NCBI GenBank assembly: GCA_964550375.1
Contig: CAZJYX010000010.1
Span: 1-64,000 of the forward strand
Source of the DNA: JAAYXS01 sp964550375
Lineage (GTDB): Bacteria > Planctomycetota > Phycisphaerae > UBA1845 > Fen-1342
DNA: 64,000 nt
Reading direction: 5' to 3'
Part shown: positions 7,509 to 16,101 of the stretch, one piece after another
Numbering within the stretch: position 1 is the first letter of the stretch
Layout of the letters: every line of letters starts with the position of its first letter
Position numbers and translations under genes: made by a program
Notes under the pieces: generated by a model
Seen by the model: only the letters and a program-made list of their open reading frames with translations
Database searches by the model: none
What the model was told of the DNA's origin: nothing

Positions 7509-9932
7509 TTAGATGTCGAGGTTTTTGACGTGAATGGCGTTTTCCTGGATGAATTCCTTGCGGCGGGCGACGTCTTCGCCCATGAGGATGCTAAATATGC
7601 GGTCGGCCTCGACGGCGTCGATATCGAGCTGTTCGGGGTCGCAGTCGGGCTCGGCGACGATAACGCGTCTCATGACGCGGTTGGCGGGGTTCATGGTGGT
7701 TTCCCAGAGCTCTTCCTTGTTCATCTCGCCGAGGCCTTTGAAGCGTTTGATTTCGCGGCCGCGGGCGCCGATGGCGCGGACGCCGGCGGGCAGGGTGAGG
7801 AGGTTGTTGAGCTCGACGGGGGTTCCGCCGCTGGTGGTGAGGACGAAGACGGCGGGGGTAAGTTCGCCGGTGACCTGTTCTTCGCGATGGAGGAAAAGGT
7901 CGGCGGGCTCGCAGGCGAACTCGGGGAGGCGGGTGAGCAACTCCTGTAGTTTGACGGCCTCGGTCAGCTCGTGTTTCACGACGGAGTGGCCGTCGGTTAC
8001 GCGGGCGCGGCGGTAGTCCTGGAAGTCCTCCTCGGAGTAGAAGAAGGCCTCGTCGCCGTTGGTTTGGGCGCGCAGGAGCGGGAGGCGTCCGGCGGCGTCG
8101 CGTTGGGCGAGGAATTTCTGGAGGGCGATGCCGCGGCGGCCGAGGATGCGGGCCTGGCGCTCGATGTCCTCGGCGAGTTGGAGGAGTTCGGCGAGGCGTT
8201 CGGCGGGGAGGGTGTGGGTCGGCTGTGCGGGGCGGCGGATCTCGAGGGTGGTGCCTTCGAGGCCGAAGCGAGTGAGGCGGGTGTTTAGTTCGGCGTCGTC
8301 GAGGACGTAGTCGGCCTTCTTGCCCTTGGCGAGCTGGTAGAGGGGCGGCTGGGCGATGAAGACGACGCCGCGGTCGATCAGTTCGCGCAGGTGGCGGAAG
8401 AAGAAGGTGAGGAGGAGGGTGCGGATGTGTGAGCCGTCGACGTCGGCGTCGGTCATGATGATGATGCGGCCGTAGCGGAGCTTGGCGATGTCGAAGTCTT
8501 CGGCGCCGATGCCGGTGCCGAGGGCGCGGATGATCTCGAGGATTTCCTCGTGGCTGAGGACCTTGTGGAGGCGGGCCTTCTCGACGTTGAGGATTTTGCC
8601 GCGGATGGGGAGGATAGCCTGGGTGCGGGCGTCACGGTAACCCTTGGCGGAGCCGGCGGCCGAATCGCCCTCGACGATGTAGAGCTCGGTGGAGGCCACG
8701 TCGCGGCTGGAGCAGTCGACCAGCTTGCGGGAGAAGCCGGAGTTCGACATGGCGGACTTACGGGCGGTTTCGCGGGCCTTGCGGGCGGCCTCGCGGGCCA
8801 GGGCGGCCTGGACGGCGCGGCCGACGACGCGCTTGGCTTCGGCGGGGTGCTCCTCGAGGTAGGCGCCGAGCTTATCGCCGACGGTGGTTTCGACGAAGGT
8901 GCCGACCTCGCTGTTGCCGAGCTTGGTCTTGGTCTGGCCTTCGAACTGGGGCTCGGGGACCTTCACGGAGACGACGGAGGCGAGGCCCTCGCGGATGTCG
9001 TCGCCGGTAGGGACGGGATCGTTGGCTTTGAGCAGGTTGGACTTACGGGCGTAGTTGTTGATGGTACGTGTCAGGGCGCTGCGGAAGCCGGAGAGGTGTG
9101 TGCCGCCCTCGACGGTGTTGATGTTGTTGGCGAATGAGAGGGTGGTCTCGCTGTAGCCATCGGCGTACTGGAGGGCGATTTCGCAGATGAGGCGCTGGTC
9201 GGCGTCCTCGCCGTGGAAGTACACGCAGTCATGCTGAGCGCGTTTGCCCTCGTTCAGGTGTTCGACGAACTGGCGAATGCCGCGATCGAAGAGGAAGGTT
9301 TCCTCCTTCTCGCTGCGCTCGTCGGCGATGGCGATGCGCAGGCCGGAGTTAAGGTAGGCCAGCTCGCGCAGGCGCTTGGCCAGGATGTCGTAGTGGAACT
9401 CGGTTTCGCGGAAGATCTGTGGGTCGGGCTTGAAGTCGACGCGCGTGCCCGTGCGGGTCGTGTTGCCGATGGCCTCGAGTGGGCGCGTGGTGCGGCCGCG
9501 CTCGAAGCCGATGACCCAGACGCGGCCGTCGCGCCAGGTCTGGACCTCGGTGCGCTCGGAGAGCGCGTTGACGACGCTGACGCCGACGCCGTGCAGTCCG
9601 CCGGAGACCTTGTAGGCGTCGCGATCGAACTTGGCTCCGGCGCCCAGTTTTGTCAGGCAGAGTTCCAGGGCGGAGATGCCGTAGCCTTCCTTGATGCCGA
9701 CGGGGAAGCCGCGGCCGTCATCCTCGATGCTGACGCTGCCATCGGCCTTGATCATGACCGTGATGTTGGCGCAGGCGCCGGCCATGGCCTCGTCGATGGC
9801 GTTATCGACGACTTCGTAGACCAGGTGGTGCAGCCCGCGCAGGCCGGTATCACCGATATACATGGCGGGGCGTTTACGTACGTGCTCCGTGCCCTCCAGG
9901 ACCTGCACGCGGCTCTCGTCATAACCCTGCAA
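7509..9932 (-). CDS. gyrB: DNA gyrase subunit B
   Basis: An 807-residue type II topoisomerase ATPase subunit that partners GyrA to introduce negative supercoils. The GHKL ATPase domain holds the Asn44/Asp47 pair, DDGRG (72-76) and a GLHGVG loop (113-118). The Toprim domain holds EGDSAAGSA (422-430) and the DADVDGSH metal cluster (495-502). The C-terminus ends in the typical KNLDI. It starts with TTG at 9932; this start is supported by an AAGGAG ribosome site 9 bases upstream and by the correct family N-terminus. It is downstream of dciA in the replication block. Length and motifs are normal. Confidence 0.97.
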   Translation of the reverse strand: MQGYDESRVQVLEGTEHVRKRPAMYIGDTGLRGLHHLVYEVVDNAIDEAMAGACANITVMIKADGSVSIEDDGRGFPVGIKEGYGISALELCLTKLGAGAKFDRDAYKVSGGLHGVGVSVVNALSERTEVQTWRDGRVWVIGFERGRTTRPLEAIGNTTRTGTRVDFKPDPQIFRETEFHYDILAKRLRELAYLNSGLRIAIADERSEKEETFLFDRGIRQFVEHLNEGKRAQHDCVYFHGEDADQRLICEIALQYADGYSETTLSFANNINTVEGGTHLSGFRSALTRTINNYARKSNLLKANDPVPTGDDIREGLASVVSVKVPEPQFEGQTKTKLGNSEVGTFVETTVGDKLGAYLEEHPAEAKRVVGRAVQAALAREAARKARETARKSAMSNSGFSRKLVDCSSRDVASTELYIVEGDSAAGSAKGYRDARTQAILPIRGKILNVEKARLHKVLSHEEILEIIRALGTGIGAEDFDIAKLRYGRIIIMTDADVDGSHIRTLLLTFFFRHLRELIDRGVVFIAQPPLYQLAKGKKADYVLDDAELNTRLTRFGLEGTTLEIRRPAQPTHTLPAERLAELLQLAEDIERQARILGRRGIALQKFLAQRDAAGRLPLLRAQTNGDEAFFYSEEDFQDYRRARVTDGHSVVKHELTEAVKLQELLTRLPEFACEPADLFLHREEQVTGELTPAVFVLTTSGGTPVELNNLLTLPAGVRAIGARGREIKRFKGLGEMNKEELWETTMNPANRVMRRVIVAEPDCDPEQLDIDAVEADRIFSILMGEDVARRKEFIQENAIHVKNLDI

Positions 9933-9963
9933 TCGTAAGTTCTCCTTCCGCTAAGAGCTCTGC

Positions 9964-10326
9964 CTACGGCGCATCGCCGTTGCGCCGTGGAGGAGCGGGG
10001 CACCCTTGAAAGCGAAGGACCCGCAGTTCCGGCAGGAGCGGTTTCAGCCGGCGGTACAGGGCGTCACGGTCCTGCGTCAGGCTATGGCGGGTCGCGGCGT
10101 CCGCCACGGCGACGCTCAGCGTGCCCCCGGCGAAGCCAACGACTACCGTAAGGGCGGCCAAGTCCGGTGACACAACGCGGTGCCATGCTCGGTCCGCAAC
10201 GTCCAGGCGAGTAGTATCGCGGGCCATCCTGCGAAGTACGCGCCCAATCTCAGGGCCGCTAAACAGGCTCGTGAACGTGCGGCGCCGGCGGTTCGCTATG
10301 GACTGTTCGTACTGTCTGTGGTTCAT
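9964..10326 (-). CDS. dciA: DciA-like (DUF721) replicative helicase loader/operator
   Basis: A 120-residue basic protein of the DciA/DUF721 type. DciA helps load the replicative helicase DnaB in bacteria that lack DnaC or DnaI. The central region (about residues 40-105) carries the family pattern of a tryptophan within a helix (DRAWHRVV) followed by a beta-rich section (GGTLSVAVADAATRHSL), and an RLK helix. It lies 27 bases after dnaN and 31 bases before gyrB, where recF sits in many bacteria. The family call rests on pattern and position; sequence similarity in this family is low. Confidence 0.7.
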   Translation of the reverse strand: MNHRQYEQSIANRRRRTFTSLFSGPEIGRVLRRMARDTTRLDVADRAWHRVVSPDLAALTVVVGFAGGTLSVAVADAATRHSLTQDRDALYRRLKPLLPELRVLRFQGCPAPPRRNGDAP

Positions 10327-10353
10327 GCTACCGGGCAGCGTATTGGTGGTTTC

Positions 10354-11469
10354 TCAGGGCGACAGCGATACCGGCATCACGACGTAGAGGAATTCGTCCT
10401 TGTCGCCGCCACTCAAGATGCCCGGCCGAGAGCTTTCCTGTAGCTCCACGGATAGCCGCTCGTAGGGCATGACCTTAAGTGCATCGTTAAGGAAGACCGG
10501 ATTGAAGCCGATGTCTACCGGCTCTCCGCTGTACTCCATGCCGACCTCGACGCGGGCCTCGCCCTGTTCAGGCGAGTGCGACGTAATAACCAACTGGTCC
10601 GGCTGAAAGGCCAGCCGAACTGCGCGGGAATCCTCGGTCGTCAGCAGGGCAGCGCGGCGGACGGCGGCGTGCAAGGCTGTCCGGTCGAGCGTGGCGAGCT
10701 TATCGGTCTCCTTGGGAATCACGCGCTCGTACTCCGGGAAGCGTCCCTCAACCAAGGCGCTAGCCAGCAGCATGCCCTCCGCTTGAAGCATTACCTGGTT
10801 AGGCGTGACTCGCACCTGCACCGGCCACTCGCCGTCCTTAGGCGGGGTGAAGACGCGCTCGAAGACGGTTAAAGCCTTGGTGGGGACAATGACGTCGAAA
10901 TCGGCGCTGGGGGCCTTCAAGAGGCGACCGCCGGCGCGTGCCAAGCGGCGCCCGTCGGTAGCGATCATGTATAACTGTGAGCCGCGCTTATCCCATAACA
11001 CGCCGTTGATAGCGTAGGCGCTGGTCTCACGGGCAGCGGCGTAGAGCGTCAATGCGATCATGCGTCGCAAGAGGCGTCCGTCGGCCGTCAGGTCGGCCTC
11101 CTCCCCAAAGGTGGGGATGGGCGGGTAGTCGGCCGGATTGTGGACGAAGATGCGGAACTCGCTGCCAGCGCCGCGGATGGTGCACTGGCGGTCATCGGCT
11201 TCCAACTGTATCTCGACATCGTTCAGCTCGCGCACGATGCCCAGCAGGTGTTCGGCTTTTATGACGGCTTCCCCGGGCCGCTCGATGGCCAGGGCAGGCA
11301 CCTGCAGACGGAGTGCCGCCTCGCCGTCGGTGGCGCAGACTTCCAGCACGTCGTTTGCGGCCGTCAGATGGCCGCAGGCCTGGATAGGCTTGGGCGTACG
11401 GCCGCTTGTCAGCGAGCTGATCGCCGTCAGGGCGTCCTGAAACTCCTGTCGGGGTAGTCTCGTTTTCAT
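10354..11469 (-). CDS. dnaN: DNA polymerase III beta sliding clamp
   Basis: A 371-residue clamp subunit that encircles DNA and tethers polymerase III. The three repeated clamp domains are recognisable, with TDGRRLARA in the middle domain, EGRFPEYERVIP, and the C-terminal MPVSL-type ending typical of DnaN. The start at 11469 (MKTRLPRQEF) is where the family begins; an upstream in-frame extension is basic, poorly conserved and unlikely. The ribosome site is weak (AGGT about 13 bases upstream). dnaA lies 527 bases upstream in the same direction. Confidence 0.95.
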   Translation of the reverse strand: MKTRLPRQEFQDALTAISSLTSGRTPKPIQACGHLTAANDVLEVCATDGEAALRLQVPALAIERPGEAVIKAEHLLGIVRELNDVEIQLEADDRQCTIRGAGSEFRIFVHNPADYPPIPTFGEEADLTADGRLLRRMIALTLYAAARETSAYAINGVLWDKRGSQLYMIATDGRRLARAGGRLLKAPSADFDVIVPTKALTVFERVFTPPKDGEWPVQVRVTPNQVMLQAEGMLLASALVEGRFPEYERVIPKETDKLATLDRTALHAAVRRAALLTTEDSRAVRLAFQPDQLVITSHSPEQGEARVEVGMEYSGEPVDIGFNPVFLNDALKVMPYERLSVELQESSRPGILSGGDKDEFLYVVMPVSLSP

Positions 11470-11996
11470 TTGCTCTGGACCTACCTGCTCGGTTTGCGCC
11501 TTGTGTTCGTGCCGGTGGGGGACTCGCGGTTGCACAAGATATCGCCGCCGGCGCACCTGATAGGCACTATATTTTACGTATTTGCGCTATTCACGCCAGT
11601 GGTTGGTTGTCTGTCTGGCAGTTAGTCGCAAGGCGCTTCCAAGGGGTTCTTTGTGTTCAACGGCGGTTACAGGGGGGGCGACGGTTTTTATGAAAGCTGG
11701 TGGTTGCGTGAGTGCTGGTCGTGAAATGCGTGTATACCACTTCCTCTTGAAGAGAGAGTTTCAGTCGTGTTCATGTGTAAGGCCTGTCGGGCCTGTGTGC
11801 AGTGGTAAGGCATCTCTGTAAATGTTTTACTGGCAGGGTTTTAAGGGCGACGGCTAAGTGACGACGGCGGCCTGGGACTTGCCGCAGCTCTGCGCAGGTG
11901 GCACAGGCGCAGTCAGGATCCGGGGTGTGTGGGTGGCTGCTGGTGTCACCGGCGCATGGTTCAGTAGTGCTGGGAACGGGGTTGTGATTACATCTG
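11470..11996. other. dnaA-dnaN intergenic region, candidate origin or leader
   Basis: No gene is apparent here. A locally A+T-richer stretch (11564-11592) contains a TATAGT -10-like box on the minus strand (11571-11566) about 97 bases before dnaN. Two 7-of-9 matches to the DnaA box flank it (CTATTCACG at 11586-11594 and, reversed, near 11729), but there is no perfect TTATNCACA. The word TGTGTTC recurs near 11503, 11651 and 11768. The position is where many bacteria keep oriC, yet the sequence evidence is weak. Confidence 0.3.
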
Positions 11997-13313
11997 TCAC
12001 TTGCGTGATTGCAGTTGGCGCGTGAGCAGGGCCAGGGTTTCGGCAGTCTGGCGGTTGGCGATGCGGTCGGCCTCGATGGCGCGTTCGGCGTGCAGGATCG
12101 TGGAGTGGTCGCGGCCGTCGAAGTGCATGCCGATTTCCTCGAGGCTGAGGGGGGTCAGTTTACGGGCGAGGTACATAGCGACCTGTCGCGGGAAGCTGAC
12201 GGAGCGTGTTCGGCGGCGGCCGAGCAGTTCCTGGAGGCGGATGCCGAAGTGTTGGCTCACAACATGGAGGATGTCGCTGACCTGGAGGGGGCGAGTATTT
12301 GGTGGTGTGAAGCTGGGCAGGAGTTGGCGGGCGATTTCGACGGTCAGGGGTTGGCCGGAGAGTTGGGTTTCAGTGATGAGCTTGGTTAGTGCGCCTTCGA
12401 GGACGCGTATGTTGGACTCAACGCGTTCGGCGACGTAGTCGAGGACCTCGGCGGGGAACTCGCAGCCGCGCAGGCGGGCTTTCTTTTGCAGGATGGCTTG
12501 GCGCGTTTCGCGGTTGGGGGGGTCGATCTGGGCTACGAGGCCCCAGTTGAAGCGGCTGACGAGGCGGTCCTCGAGGGTTGGGATTTCGGATGGGGAGCTG
12601 TCGGCGGACAGGATGATTTGCCGGCGGCCCTGGTAGAGCACGTTGAAGGTATGGAATAGCTCTTCCTGGCTGGACTCGCGGTTCTGGAGGAACTGGACGT
12701 CATCGACGACGAGGGCGTCGGCGAGGCGGACGAGCTGGCGGAATTCCTGGAGGCTGCCGGTTTCGATGGCGCGCACGAAGTCGTTTACGAAGGCTTCGCA
12801 GGATACGTAAACAACGTTCATGGCGGGGTTTGAGCGCATGAGGAGTGTGCACGTGGACTGGAGTAGGTGGGTTTTGCCAAGGCCGGAGGCGCCGTGGATG
12901 AAGAGCGGGTTGTAGAGGGATCCGGGCTGCGTGCAGGCGGCCTGGCAGGCGGCGTGGGCTAGGCGGTTGGAGGGTCCGACGACGAACTCATCGAAGGTGT
13001 AGTCGGCGTCGAGCGGGATCTGTGTAAGAGAGGGAGGGGTGAGTGGCGCGCGGCGTGGCAGCGGTTCGCCGGGCGAAGAGAAGGAGATTGAGACCAAGTG
13101 GCCGGTGAGTTCCATGGCGACCTGGGCGAAAGCTTCGAGGCAGTGTTGGCGCAGGTAGTGGACCCACGTGGGGTCCGGGGCGGAGATACGCAACTCGCCA
13201 GCTTCGAGTTGGCCGGGTTCGAGGTCATCGAACCAGGCGCGGTAGAGCATTGGGTACTGCGCGCGCACGGCGGACAGCAAGGCTCGCCAGTCAAGATCGT
13301 CGCGTTTCAACAT
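11997..13313 (-). CDS. dnaA: Chromosomal replication initiator protein DnaA
   Basis: A 438-residue AAA+ initiator that binds DnaA boxes and opens the origin. Domain I is at the N-terminus (DWRALLSAVRAQYP), followed by a short linker (about 80-100). The AAA+ core begins at YTFDEFVVG, with Walker A GASGLGKTH (141-149), Walker B VVDDVQFL (202-209) and a sensor segment at SRFNWG. Domain IV carries the DNA-binding signature GRDHST (400-405). The start at 13313 fits the family; the longer in-frame extension upstream is unlike DnaA. It is 49 bases downstream of truD. All functional motifs look intact. Confidence 0.96.
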   Translation of the reverse strand: MLKRDDLDWRALLSAVRAQYPMLYRAWFDDLEPGQLEAGELRISAPDPTWVHYLRQHCLEAFAQVAMELTGHLVSISFSSPGEPLPRRAPLTPPSLTQIPLDADYTFDEFVVGPSNRLAHAACQAACTQPGSLYNPLFIHGASGLGKTHLLQSTCTLLMRSNPAMNVVYVSCEAFVNDFVRAIETGSLQEFRQLVRLADALVVDDVQFLQNRESSQEELFHTFNVLYQGRRQIILSADSSPSEIPTLEDRLVSRFNWGLVAQIDPPNRETRQAILQKKARLRGCEFPAEVLDYVAERVESNIRVLEGALTKLITETQLSGQPLTVEIARQLLPSFTPPNTRPLQVSDILHVVSQHFGIRLQELLGRRRTRSVSFPRQVAMYLARKLTPLSLEEIGMHFDGRDHSTILHAERAIEADRIANRQTAETLALLTRQLQSRK

Positions 13314-13362
13314 GCCGCCAGCTCGAGCTACCCGCGGTGGGGGGCCTTTGGGGGAACGCCAC

Positions 13363-14628
13363 CTAGTCTGTGTGGTCCTCCGTTCCCGGGTCGTCGGCTG
13401 CGAGAGACTGCGGCCCCTGCTCGGTAAACAACTCGCGCAGTAGACAGGTCGCGTAGCAGCCGCGCGGGAGAACGAACGAGAGTTCAAGATATGCGCCGCG
13501 CTGGTCGGCGCCAAGCCGGATCTCGGCGTTCTCGGGGCGGAAGCGGACAGGTCGGCGGCTGCCTTTGACGCGGTGTGGGCCCTGGTGGAAAGTGGCGCGG
13601 GTGAGGTTGGCTTCGGTGAGTAAGCGGGCCTCGATTTCGGCGGCCTGGCCGGCGGGTTCGGTCATGCGGTAACCGAAGAGCGGGCCGGTGGGGCTGATTT
13701 CGAAGGCGTCGGCGCGGGGCTGCTCGGCCGGGGCGTCTTCGACGGTGAACACGGCGCCGTTGGCGTGGAGGTAGGCGAGGTCGCCGGGCCAGAGGGATTG
13801 GAGGCCGGTGGCGAGGCGGGCGGCGACGACCTGGTTGAACAGGTGGGATTGGTAGGCGGAGACGTAGAGGCGGCGGGTGCCTTTGTCGATGGCGGCGAGT
13901 GCGCGGCGTTTGTTGCCGCTGGTGCGTTGGAGGGTGGCGAGTGCGCGGCGTTCGTCGCGGAACATGCCGGGCCAGAGTGAGCGGGCCTGGGTGTAGTGAC
14001 CTTGGTGGTAGAGGTCGCGGGCGCGGCGGATGGCGCCGTGGTCGAATTCGCCGGGTTGGCCGAGGATGAGGTCGAGGGCGGTGTCGAGGTCGTTGCGCAG
14101 GAGGGCCTGGCCGGTCTGCCAGGTGTCGCCGCGGCTGCCGAAGCGTTGGGGGCCGAAGTAGTTGGGGACGCCGTGGGTGGTGAGTGAGGCGAGGGCGGAC
14201 TGGAGGTCGGTGAGGCGGGTGGTGTGGGTGTTGCGCACGCGGATGAGGAAGCGGTTGCCCTTGAGGTGGCCGAGTCGGAGCTTGTTGCGGTGTTGGGTGA
14301 CGTCGAGGATGGAGATGCGCGGGAGTTGGATCTGTTGGATGGCGTTGGGGTCGACGTGTTCGAGGGAGAACCACTGGCGGGTGACGGCGCGGGAGTCTTT
14401 CATGCCGGCGAAGCCGAGGTCGCGGCGGCGTACGCCCAGGGCGCGGGCGATGTCGTTGGCGGCCTGGGGGGTGGTGAGGCCGGCTTTCTGGACGAGGAAG
14501 TAGGTGTGGGTGCCGGAGCCGGCAGCGGGATAGAGCGGGATTTCTTCGACTTGGAAGTCGTCGTAATCGAGTTTGATCTGGCCGTTGGCGGGCGTGAAGT
14601 CTTGGAGAGCTCTTGGCAATTCGTGCAT
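13363..14628 (-). CDS. truD: tRNA pseudouridine(13) synthase TruD
   Basis: A 421-residue pseudouridine synthase that modifies uridine 13 of certain tRNAs. The catalytic motif GMKDSRAVTRQ with its aspartate lies near residue 78, after the family-typical N-terminus (DFQVEEIPLY). The NYFGPQRFG motif (near 157-165) and the inserted TRUD domain up to about residue 320 are present. Length is normal. It leads into dnaA in the same orientation, so the two may be co-transcribed. Confidence 0.93.
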   Translation of the reverse strand: MHELPRALQDFTPANGQIKLDYDDFQVEEIPLYPAAGSGTHTYFLVQKAGLTTPQAANDIARALGVRRRDLGFAGMKDSRAVTRQWFSLEHVDPNAIQQIQLPRISILDVTQHRNKLRLGHLKGNRFLIRVRNTHTTRLTDLQSALASLTTHGVPNYFGPQRFGSRGDTWQTGQALLRNDLDTALDLILGQPGEFDHGAIRRARDLYHQGHYTQARSLWPGMFRDERRALATLQRTSGNKRRALAAIDKGTRRLYVSAYQSHLFNQVVAARLATGLQSLWPGDLAYLHANGAVFTVEDAPAEQPRADAFEISPTGPLFGYRMTEPAGQAAEIEARLLTEANLTRATFHQGPHRVKGSRRPVRFRPENAEIRLGADQRGAYLELSFVLPRGCYATCLLRELFTEQGPQSLAADDPGTEDHTD

Positions 14629-14980
14629 GTGTCAGCCGTTTCAGCGGGGTCGCGGGTGGCGACGCCGGGTAGTTTGGCGGAGCGAGGTCCGCGGGTAGTG
14701 CGGGGGCGTTGGTGCGGACGGTTCGGCGGAGGCCGGCCGCGCGCGATTATGGTGGGGGTATAAGGATGGGGGCGGCGGGCGTCAACGGGATGTGTTGGGA
14801 AGGTGTGGATGAAGGTGGATAGTGTGGAGGGACGGTCGGGGGGCTGTTGTATGTAAGGTTATTCTGGGGTGATAGTTAGGCTGGTGCTGGCCGGGCGGGC
14901 TGGGATGATGAAAGGGAGTGTTCTGGGGGGGTTTTCAGATGGGCGGGGCGTGGTATAATATGCGTTGCCGAGTTGGCAGT
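14629..14980. other. G-rich intergenic region between truD and tRNA-Gly with phased DnaA-box-like repeats
   Basis: No gene is seen. The plus strand is rich in G and T. Four related words occur at short regular steps: TGTGTTGGG (14791), TGTGGATGA (14804), GGTGGATAG (14814) and TGTGGAGGG (14823). The second is one mismatch from TGTGGATAA, the complement of the classical DnaA box. They are followed by a relatively A+T-rich segment (14844-14880). The tRNA promoter occupies the right end. Confidence 0.35.
14932..14959 (+). promoter_or_regulatory. Promoter of tRNA-Gly
   Basis: A perfect TATAAT (14954-14959) preceded by an extended -10 TGG (14951-14953) and a TTTTCA -35-like element (14932-14937) with a 16-base spacer. 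Transcription would start near 14966, about 15 bases before the mature tRNA. Confidence 0.6.
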
Positions 14981-15052
14981 GCGGGTGTAGCTCAGTGGTA
15001 GAGCGTCACGTTGCCAACGTGAATGTCGTGGGTTCAAGTCCCATCACCCGCT
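14981..15052 (+). tRNA. tRNA-Gly (anticodon GCC)
   Basis: A complete cloverleaf is visible. The acceptor stem pairs GCGGGTG (14981-14987) with CACCCGC (15045-15051). The D arm is GCTC-AGTGGTA-GAGC. The anticodon stem TCACG/CGTGA (15006-15010, 15018-15022) holds loop TTGCCAA with anticodon GCC at 15013-15015. The T arm contains GTTCAAGTC. The discriminator is T at 15052 and CCA is not encoded. Confidence 0.95.
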
Positions 15053-15174
15053 TTGAGGTTTAGTGCGATAGGGGTGTGGGGGGCGATGGCGGTGCTGCTG
15101 GGGGGAGGATTTACCTATCGCGTTATTATCGGCGGTCTGTGAGTGGCGTGATGGCGCGGTGTTGCGCGGGACGG

Positions 15175-16101
15175 ATGAGCATGGTGAAGCGACCATTGGT
15201 CGTCGGGATCGGGGAGTTGCTGTGGGACTGTTTTCCCGACTCGCAGCGGCCGGGGGGCGCGCCGGCCAACGTCGCGTTCCACGCCGGGCAATTGGGTTTG
15301 GCGGTGGCGTTGTGTTCGCGCGTGGGGTGTGATGCGGCGGGGGAAGAGCTGGTGGATTTCCTGGCGCGGCGGGGGCTGGACACGCGACTGATTCAGCGCG
15401 ACCGAGACCGCCCGACTGGGACGGTTACGGTTGCGCTGAGCGAGCCCGAGCGGCCGGCCTATCAAATCCATGAGAATGTTGCGTGGGACCGGTTGGAGTT
15501 CACTGCGGAGTGGGGGCGTTGCGCGGCGGCGGCGGCGGCGATCTGTTTTGGGACGCTGGCGCAGCGCTCGGCGAGGAGCCGGGCGACGATCATGAGCATG
15601 CTTGACGCGGCCGGCGATGCGTTGCGGGTGTATGACGTGAACCTGCGTGCGCCGTGGTATTCGCGTGAAGTGATTGTGGCGTCGCTGGAACGGGCTGACG
15701 TGATTAAGCTGAATGCCGACGAGGCCGGGGAATTGGCGGGGATGTTGGGGTTGGCAGGCGGGACGCCGGCCGAGATTGGTGCCGCGCTGCGGTCGGCCTA
15801 TCCGCGGGCGCTGGTTTGCATCACGCGTGGGGGGGACGGCTGCCTGGTGATATCGGCTGATGAGTGTGCGGAGCTGCCCGGTTGCCGGGTGGAGGTGGTG
15901 GACGCGGTGGGGGCGGGTGATGCGTTCACGGCGGCGTTGACGTATGGTTTGTTGGCGGGCTGGTCGGCGGAGCGGTCGGCGGCGTTTGCGAACGAGGTTG
16001 GAGCGCTGGTGGCGACACGGGCGGGCGCGATGCCAGTGTTGGAGGATGAGCTGGCGGTCCGGCGGGCGCGGTTCGGGGAGGCGCCGTGGTCTCAGGGTTG
16101 A
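15175..16101 (+). CDS. PfkB-family carbohydrate kinase, probable fructokinase
   Basis: A 308-residue sugar kinase of the ribokinase/PfkB family. The N-terminal GIGELLWD and GGAPANVAFH (family signature 1) match bacterial fructokinases, and DAVGAGDAF near the C-terminus is signature 2 with the catalytic aspartate. It would phosphorylate fructose with ATP. The start at 15175 was chosen over in-frame codons from 15076 because homology begins at about 15184; an ATG at 15181 is equally possible. It converges on, and overlaps by 10 bases, an invertase-like gene, which supports fructose as substrate. Confidence 0.85.
   Translation: MSMVKRPLVVGIGELLWDCFPDSQRPGGAPANVAFHAGQLGLAVALCSRVGCDAAGEELVDFLARRGLDTRLIQRDRDRPTGTVTVALSEPERPAYQIHENVAWDRLEFTAEWGRCAAAAAAICFGTLAQRSARSRATIMSMLDAAGDALRVYDVNLRAPWYSREVIVASLERADVIKLNADEAGELAGMLGLAGGTPAEIGAALRSAYPRALVCITRGGDGCLVISADECAELPGCRVEVVDAVGAGDAFTAALTYGLLAGWSAERSAAFANEVGALVATRAGAMPVLEDELAVRRARFGEAPWSQG

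Noticed and set aside
11582..11821. 79-codon plus-strand frame in the dnaA-dnaN gap
   Set aside because: No ribosome site, unusual composition and no recognisable feature; probably chance in an intergenic region.
11470..11996. Confident oriC call
   Set aside because: No perfect DnaA box, only scattered 7-of-9 matches expected by chance, and strand composition does not appear to invert here.
13484..14374. 296-codon Arg/Pro/His-rich frame inside truD
   Set aside because: Same strand but another frame of truD, whose catalytic motifs are intact; composition is that of a frame shadow.
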